From assembly GCA_041662605.1 (NCBI GenBank), contig JBAZSD010000004.1, forward strand, positions 62,001-126,000: 64,000 nt of DNA. The letters run 5' to 3'. The position numbers were made by a program, and so were the translations under genes. The notes under the pieces were generated by a model. That model ran no database searches, had not been told where the DNA came from, and saw nothing but the letters and a program-made list of their open reading frames with translations. Within the stretch, counting starts at the first letter, position 1; each line of letters begins with the position of its first letter. This document shows positions 61,686-64,000 of this stretch, one piece after another. The DNA is from Desulfomonilaceae bacterium. Its GTDB lineage: Bacteria; Desulfobacterota; Desulfomonilia; Desulfomonilales; Desulfomonilaceae.

Positions 61686-63086
61686 ATGATCGTTCAATCT
61701 AGTCCCAGCCACAGCCTTACCATAAGAGTTCGGTTTGAAAGGCGCCCGGGAGCCCTGGCGCGCGTGGCTACTACCATAGGGGAAATGGACGCGCTCGTGG
61801 GCTCAATACCAATTGTAAAAATCGAGAAAGATCACGTTATTAGGGATTTTGATATTTACGCCTGTGATGAAAGCCAGGAAGTCAGAATCGTAGAAGCATT
61901 GAAAGCTTTACCTGAGGTTGAAGTGCTTGATGTCACAGACAGAACTTTCCAATATCACATAGGTGGCAAGATAGAAATTACGCCTTCAAAGAGACTTGCC
62001 GGCAGGGAAGACCTTTCCATGGCCTACACTCCAGGAGTCGGTCGTATTTCAATGGCCATAGCCAGAAATAGTGATGACGCCTACAAGTACACTATGAAGG
62101 GAAACACGGTAGCAATAGTCACCGATGGATCAGCAGTGCTTGGGCTTGGAAACATTGGACCGCTTGGAGCTTTGCCTGTCATGGAGGGCAAGTCCATGAT
62201 CTTCAAAGAGTTCGCGGGGATTAACGCCTTTCCCATCTGCTTGAATACTTCAGGAATTGACGAAATTGTGGCGACGGTAAAAGCGATAAGCCCAAGCTTT
62301 GCAGCGATAAATCTCGAAGATATCTCGGCGCCCAGATGTTTTGAGATCGAAAGGCGGCTCACTGAAGAGCTTGATATCCCCGTGTTTCATGACGATCAAC
62401 ACGGTACTTCCATCGCGGTTCTGGCGGCATTGAGAAACGCCCTGAAAAGAGTCGGCAAGCGACTGGCCGATACTCGGATAGTTGTCTCTGGAACTGGAGC
62501 GGCGGGAGTCGCCTGCATCAAGACGCTGTTGGAAGCTGGGGCTAATCAAATACTCTGCTGTGACAGGGCAGGTTCATTATTCCCGGGCAGAACCCAGGGT
62601 ATGAATGCGATCAAGGAAGAAATAGCCCAAATGACTAATCCCGAAGGGATCCAGTGTAATCTCAAGGAATCTCTGGTAGGGGCCGACATATTCATTGGCC
62701 TGTCCGGAGGAAACCTCCTTGAGGCAAAAGACCTAGCAGTTATGACTCCCGAATCGATCGTATTCGCTCTGGCTAACCCGATACCTGAAGTAAACCCATG
62801 GGAGGCTCTCGATTATGCTCACATAGTAGCTACGGGAAGAAGCGATTTCCCGAATCAGATCAATAACGCTCTTGTATTCCCAGGGATATTCAGAGGCGCA
62901 TTAAATGTTCGGGCCAGGAAAATAACCAGGGAAATGAGGCTTGCAGCATCAGCGGCTATTGCCAATCTGATTCCGGAAGATGAACTGGCTGATCAAAACA
63001 TAATCCCAGGAATTTTTAATAAGGATGTTTGCCCGGCGGTCGCAGCAGCCGTAGCTGACGCAGCGGCATTTAGCGGAGGATTATGA
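61686..63086 (+). CDS. NAD(P)-dependent malic enzyme with N-terminal ACT domain
   Basis: 466 residues. ACT-like N-terminal 75 residues (LTIRVRFERRPGALARVATTIGEMDALVGSI). Malic domain: MAYTPGVGRISMAIA with the catalytic Tyr, VTDGSAVLGLGNIGPLGALPVMEGK with the catalytic Lys, INLEDISAPRCFEIERRL metal ligands, VFHDDQHGTSIAVLAAL. NAD fold: VVSGTGAAGVACIKTLLEAGA. Decarboxylates malate to pyruvate. The ACT domain is a likely amino-acid or ligand sensor. AGGAGG is 6 bases upstream. Confidence 0.93.
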   Translation: MIVQSSPSHSLTIRVRFERRPGALARVATTIGEMDALVGSIPIVKIEKDHVIRDFDIYACDESQEVRIVEALKALPEVEVLDVTDRTFQYHIGGKIEITPSKRLAGREDLSMAYTPGVGRISMAIARNSDDAYKYTMKGNTVAIVTDGSAVLGLGNIGPLGALPVMEGKSMIFKEFAGINAFPICLNTSGIDEIVATVKAISPSFAAINLEDISAPRCFEIERRLTEELDIPVFHDDQHGTSIAVLAALRNALKRVGKRLADTRIVVSGTGAAGVACIKTLLEAGANQILCCDRAGSLFPGRTQGMNAIKEEIAQMTNPEGIQCNLKESLVGADIFIGLSGGNLLEAKDLAVMTPESIVFALANPIPEVNPWEALDYAHIVATGRSDFPNQINNALVFPGIFRGALNVRARKITREMRLAASAAIANLIPEDELADQNIIPGIFNKDVCPAVAAAVADAAAFSGGL

Positions 63087-63103
63087 ATGGGCTTGGGTTG
63101 ATA

Positions 63104-64000
63104 TTAGCCGACAAGTCGCTCTGGAAATTCAATAAGGAACTCTGTTCCACCGTTAGAAAAGCATTCATCCGGCCCTGAGCAACATGAACATTTGGTAATA
63201 TCTCCAGGGCAGACGTCTCTAGACGTCGGAACGCACGAACACCTTGAAGAATTGAACGAGATCCTGTAGCCAAGTCGCTCAGAGAATATTTTGATTTTCA
63301 ACAGGTCCGCACAAGCGCCTCCTGCATTAAAACCATATGGTCTTCCTGAAGAATAAAGATCTGTTTCCTGGATCGGATAGAACCCTTCGAAGATGTTAGG
63401 TTTTTCATGTTCCGGTATACCGACACCATAATCGTGAACAGATATAATGTATCCAGCGCCCGCCCTGTGTCCTGTGACAATGATTTTCCCATAATCCGGT
63501 GTATTCTCGATCGCGTTTCTAACCACCCCGCGCAATGTGGATTGAAGTATGTGGGGTTGAATCTTCAAAATAACTGGATCAGGTTTTTCGAAAGTAATTT
63601 CTAATTTGCGGTCCTGTTTCATCATGAGACAGTAATCTCGTTCTATCTCAAACACATTATCCAGAGAAACGCCTAAAGGCTCAACTTGTGGATCTGGAAA
63701 TGTCTGATTTATCCTGTTTCTAATTATCGCTAGAGAATCAGACAGCCATGGTTTTTCTTCCTCTGTGATTTCGATTAGATCTTCAAACGTGTCAAGGAAT
63801 GTCATATAAGCCGGTTTGTTCGAGAATTCTTTGCCCTCAATGATATGACTTACCTGTTTTTCAATTATTTTCAAACGATCCAGATTTCTCTCTATCCGCT
63901 CAAACGGGAAATTCTCAGCGCTTAACCCACTGATCTCCAGTTTCCTCTTCATGATAGCCAGAGATGCCTCTATGATAGCTACAGGGGTCTTCAATTCATG
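63104..64000 (-). CDS. Sensor histidine kinase, truncated by the window edge
   Basis: Open to the right edge; 298 residues visible. The last two codons in the window are His-Glu ahead of LKTPVAIIEASLA, so the H-box HELKTP, with the phospho-His, is exactly at the edge. N-box RGVVRNAIENTPDYG, G1 VHDYGVGIPEHE, F-box IFEGFYP, and a weak G2 (GRPYGFNAGGACADL). After the G2 box there is an unusual Cys-rich stretch, RCSCVP...CPGDITKCSCCSGPDEC, about 30 residues with seven Cys, before GGTEFLIEFPE. Sensor domains lie outside the window. Confidence 0.88.
   Translation of the reverse strand, partial: HELKTPVAIIEASLAIMKRKLEISGLSAENFPFERIERNLDRLKIIEKQVSHIIEGKEFSNKPAYMTFLDTFEDLIEITEEEKPWLSDSLAIIRNRINQTFPDPQVEPLGVSLDNVFEIERDYCLMMKQDRKLEITFEKPDPVILKIQPHILQSTLRGVVRNAIENTPDYGKIIVTGHRAGAGYIISVHDYGVGIPEHEKPNIFEGFYPIQETDLYSSGRPYGFNAGGACADLLKIKIFSERLGYRISFNSSRCSCVPTSRDVCPGDITKCSCCSGPDECFSNGGTEFLIEFPERLVG

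Overview
This 64 kb window reads as chromosomal DNA of an anaerobic deltaproteobacterium (Desulfobacterota), of the sulfate-reducing or syntrophic kind. That is an inference from gene content: siroheme decarboxylase (alternative haem route), indolepyruvate:ferredoxin oxidoreductase, a 2-hydroxyacyl-CoA dehydratase/benzoyl-CoA reductase-like protein with its ATP-dependent activase, anaerobic-type cobamide genes, a hemerythrin protein, a fused CdaA-YbbR diadenylate cyclase and two sigma54-controlled ammonium transporter/PII pairs. Most of the window is intact housekeeping DNA. Accessory, decayed or unexplained material is concentrated at 1.2-2.4 kb, 31.8-34.1 kb and 44.7-45.3 kb.

Layout. 0-6.6 kb: end of an aminotransferase, a coiled-coil lipoprotein, a broken outer-membrane protein gene, an EndoIII-like glycosylase, a DciA-like/MogA/SpeD cluster and a PrsW protease with zinc ribbons. 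6.6-11.9 kb: an orphan OppF-type ATPase, a 417 bp gap with DnaA-box-like 9-mers (candidate origin or DnaA-titration site), the c-di-AMP cyclase coupled to a degenerate GGDEF protein, and ThyX. 11.8-14.3 kb: cobamide genes cbiB-cbiE-cobK on the minus strand. 14.4-17.5 kb: an MreB paralogue, siroheme decarboxylase, a thiamine-binding-like protein, Nudix and Dtd. 17.5-20.3 kb: a DUF1285-like protein and a lytic transglycosylase.

20.4-31.7 kb is a nitrogen module followed by an amide/cobamide run, nearly all on the plus strand: NifA-like activator, amt1-glnK1, amt2-glnK2, glnA, nadE, a class I glutamine amidotransferase, cobS and cbiR. Both amt genes carry well-formed -24/-12 promoters. The activator's own sigma70 promoter lies inside a perfect 34 bp palindrome, and a partial copy of its core lies upstream of amt2.

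31.8-34.1 kb: tRNA-Leu(CAG), a small secreted protein, an orphan small ORF, a possible structured RNA, and a MntA-type nucleotidyltransferase with a truncated HEPN partner. 34.1-37.5 kb: iorAB and an amidohydrolase. 37.6-43.8 kb: a minus-strand cluster of two paralogous membrane-anchored SGNH/discoidin-like proteins, a NodU/CmcH-type carbamoyltransferase, an SxtJ-like membrane protein and a 50-residue DUF5989-like protein. This looks like an uncharacterised system that carbamoylates or modifies an envelope molecule and is the best candidate here for undescribed biology. 44-47.6 kb: hemerythrin, a PaaI thioesterase fragment, a small Cys-rich exported protein, and the dehydratase-like/activase pair. 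47.6-50.7 kb: phosphoesterase, pterin-binding methyltransferase-like protein, FchA and a CitE-like lyase. 51-64 kb: lipoprotein, MetG, TrpB2, UDP-glucose pyrophosphorylase, ManC, phosphomannomutase, pyruvate kinase, ACT-domain malic enzyme and an edge-truncated histidine kinase with a Cys-rich ATP-lid region.

All assignments come from reading protein motifs and DNA patterns by eye. No database search was run.
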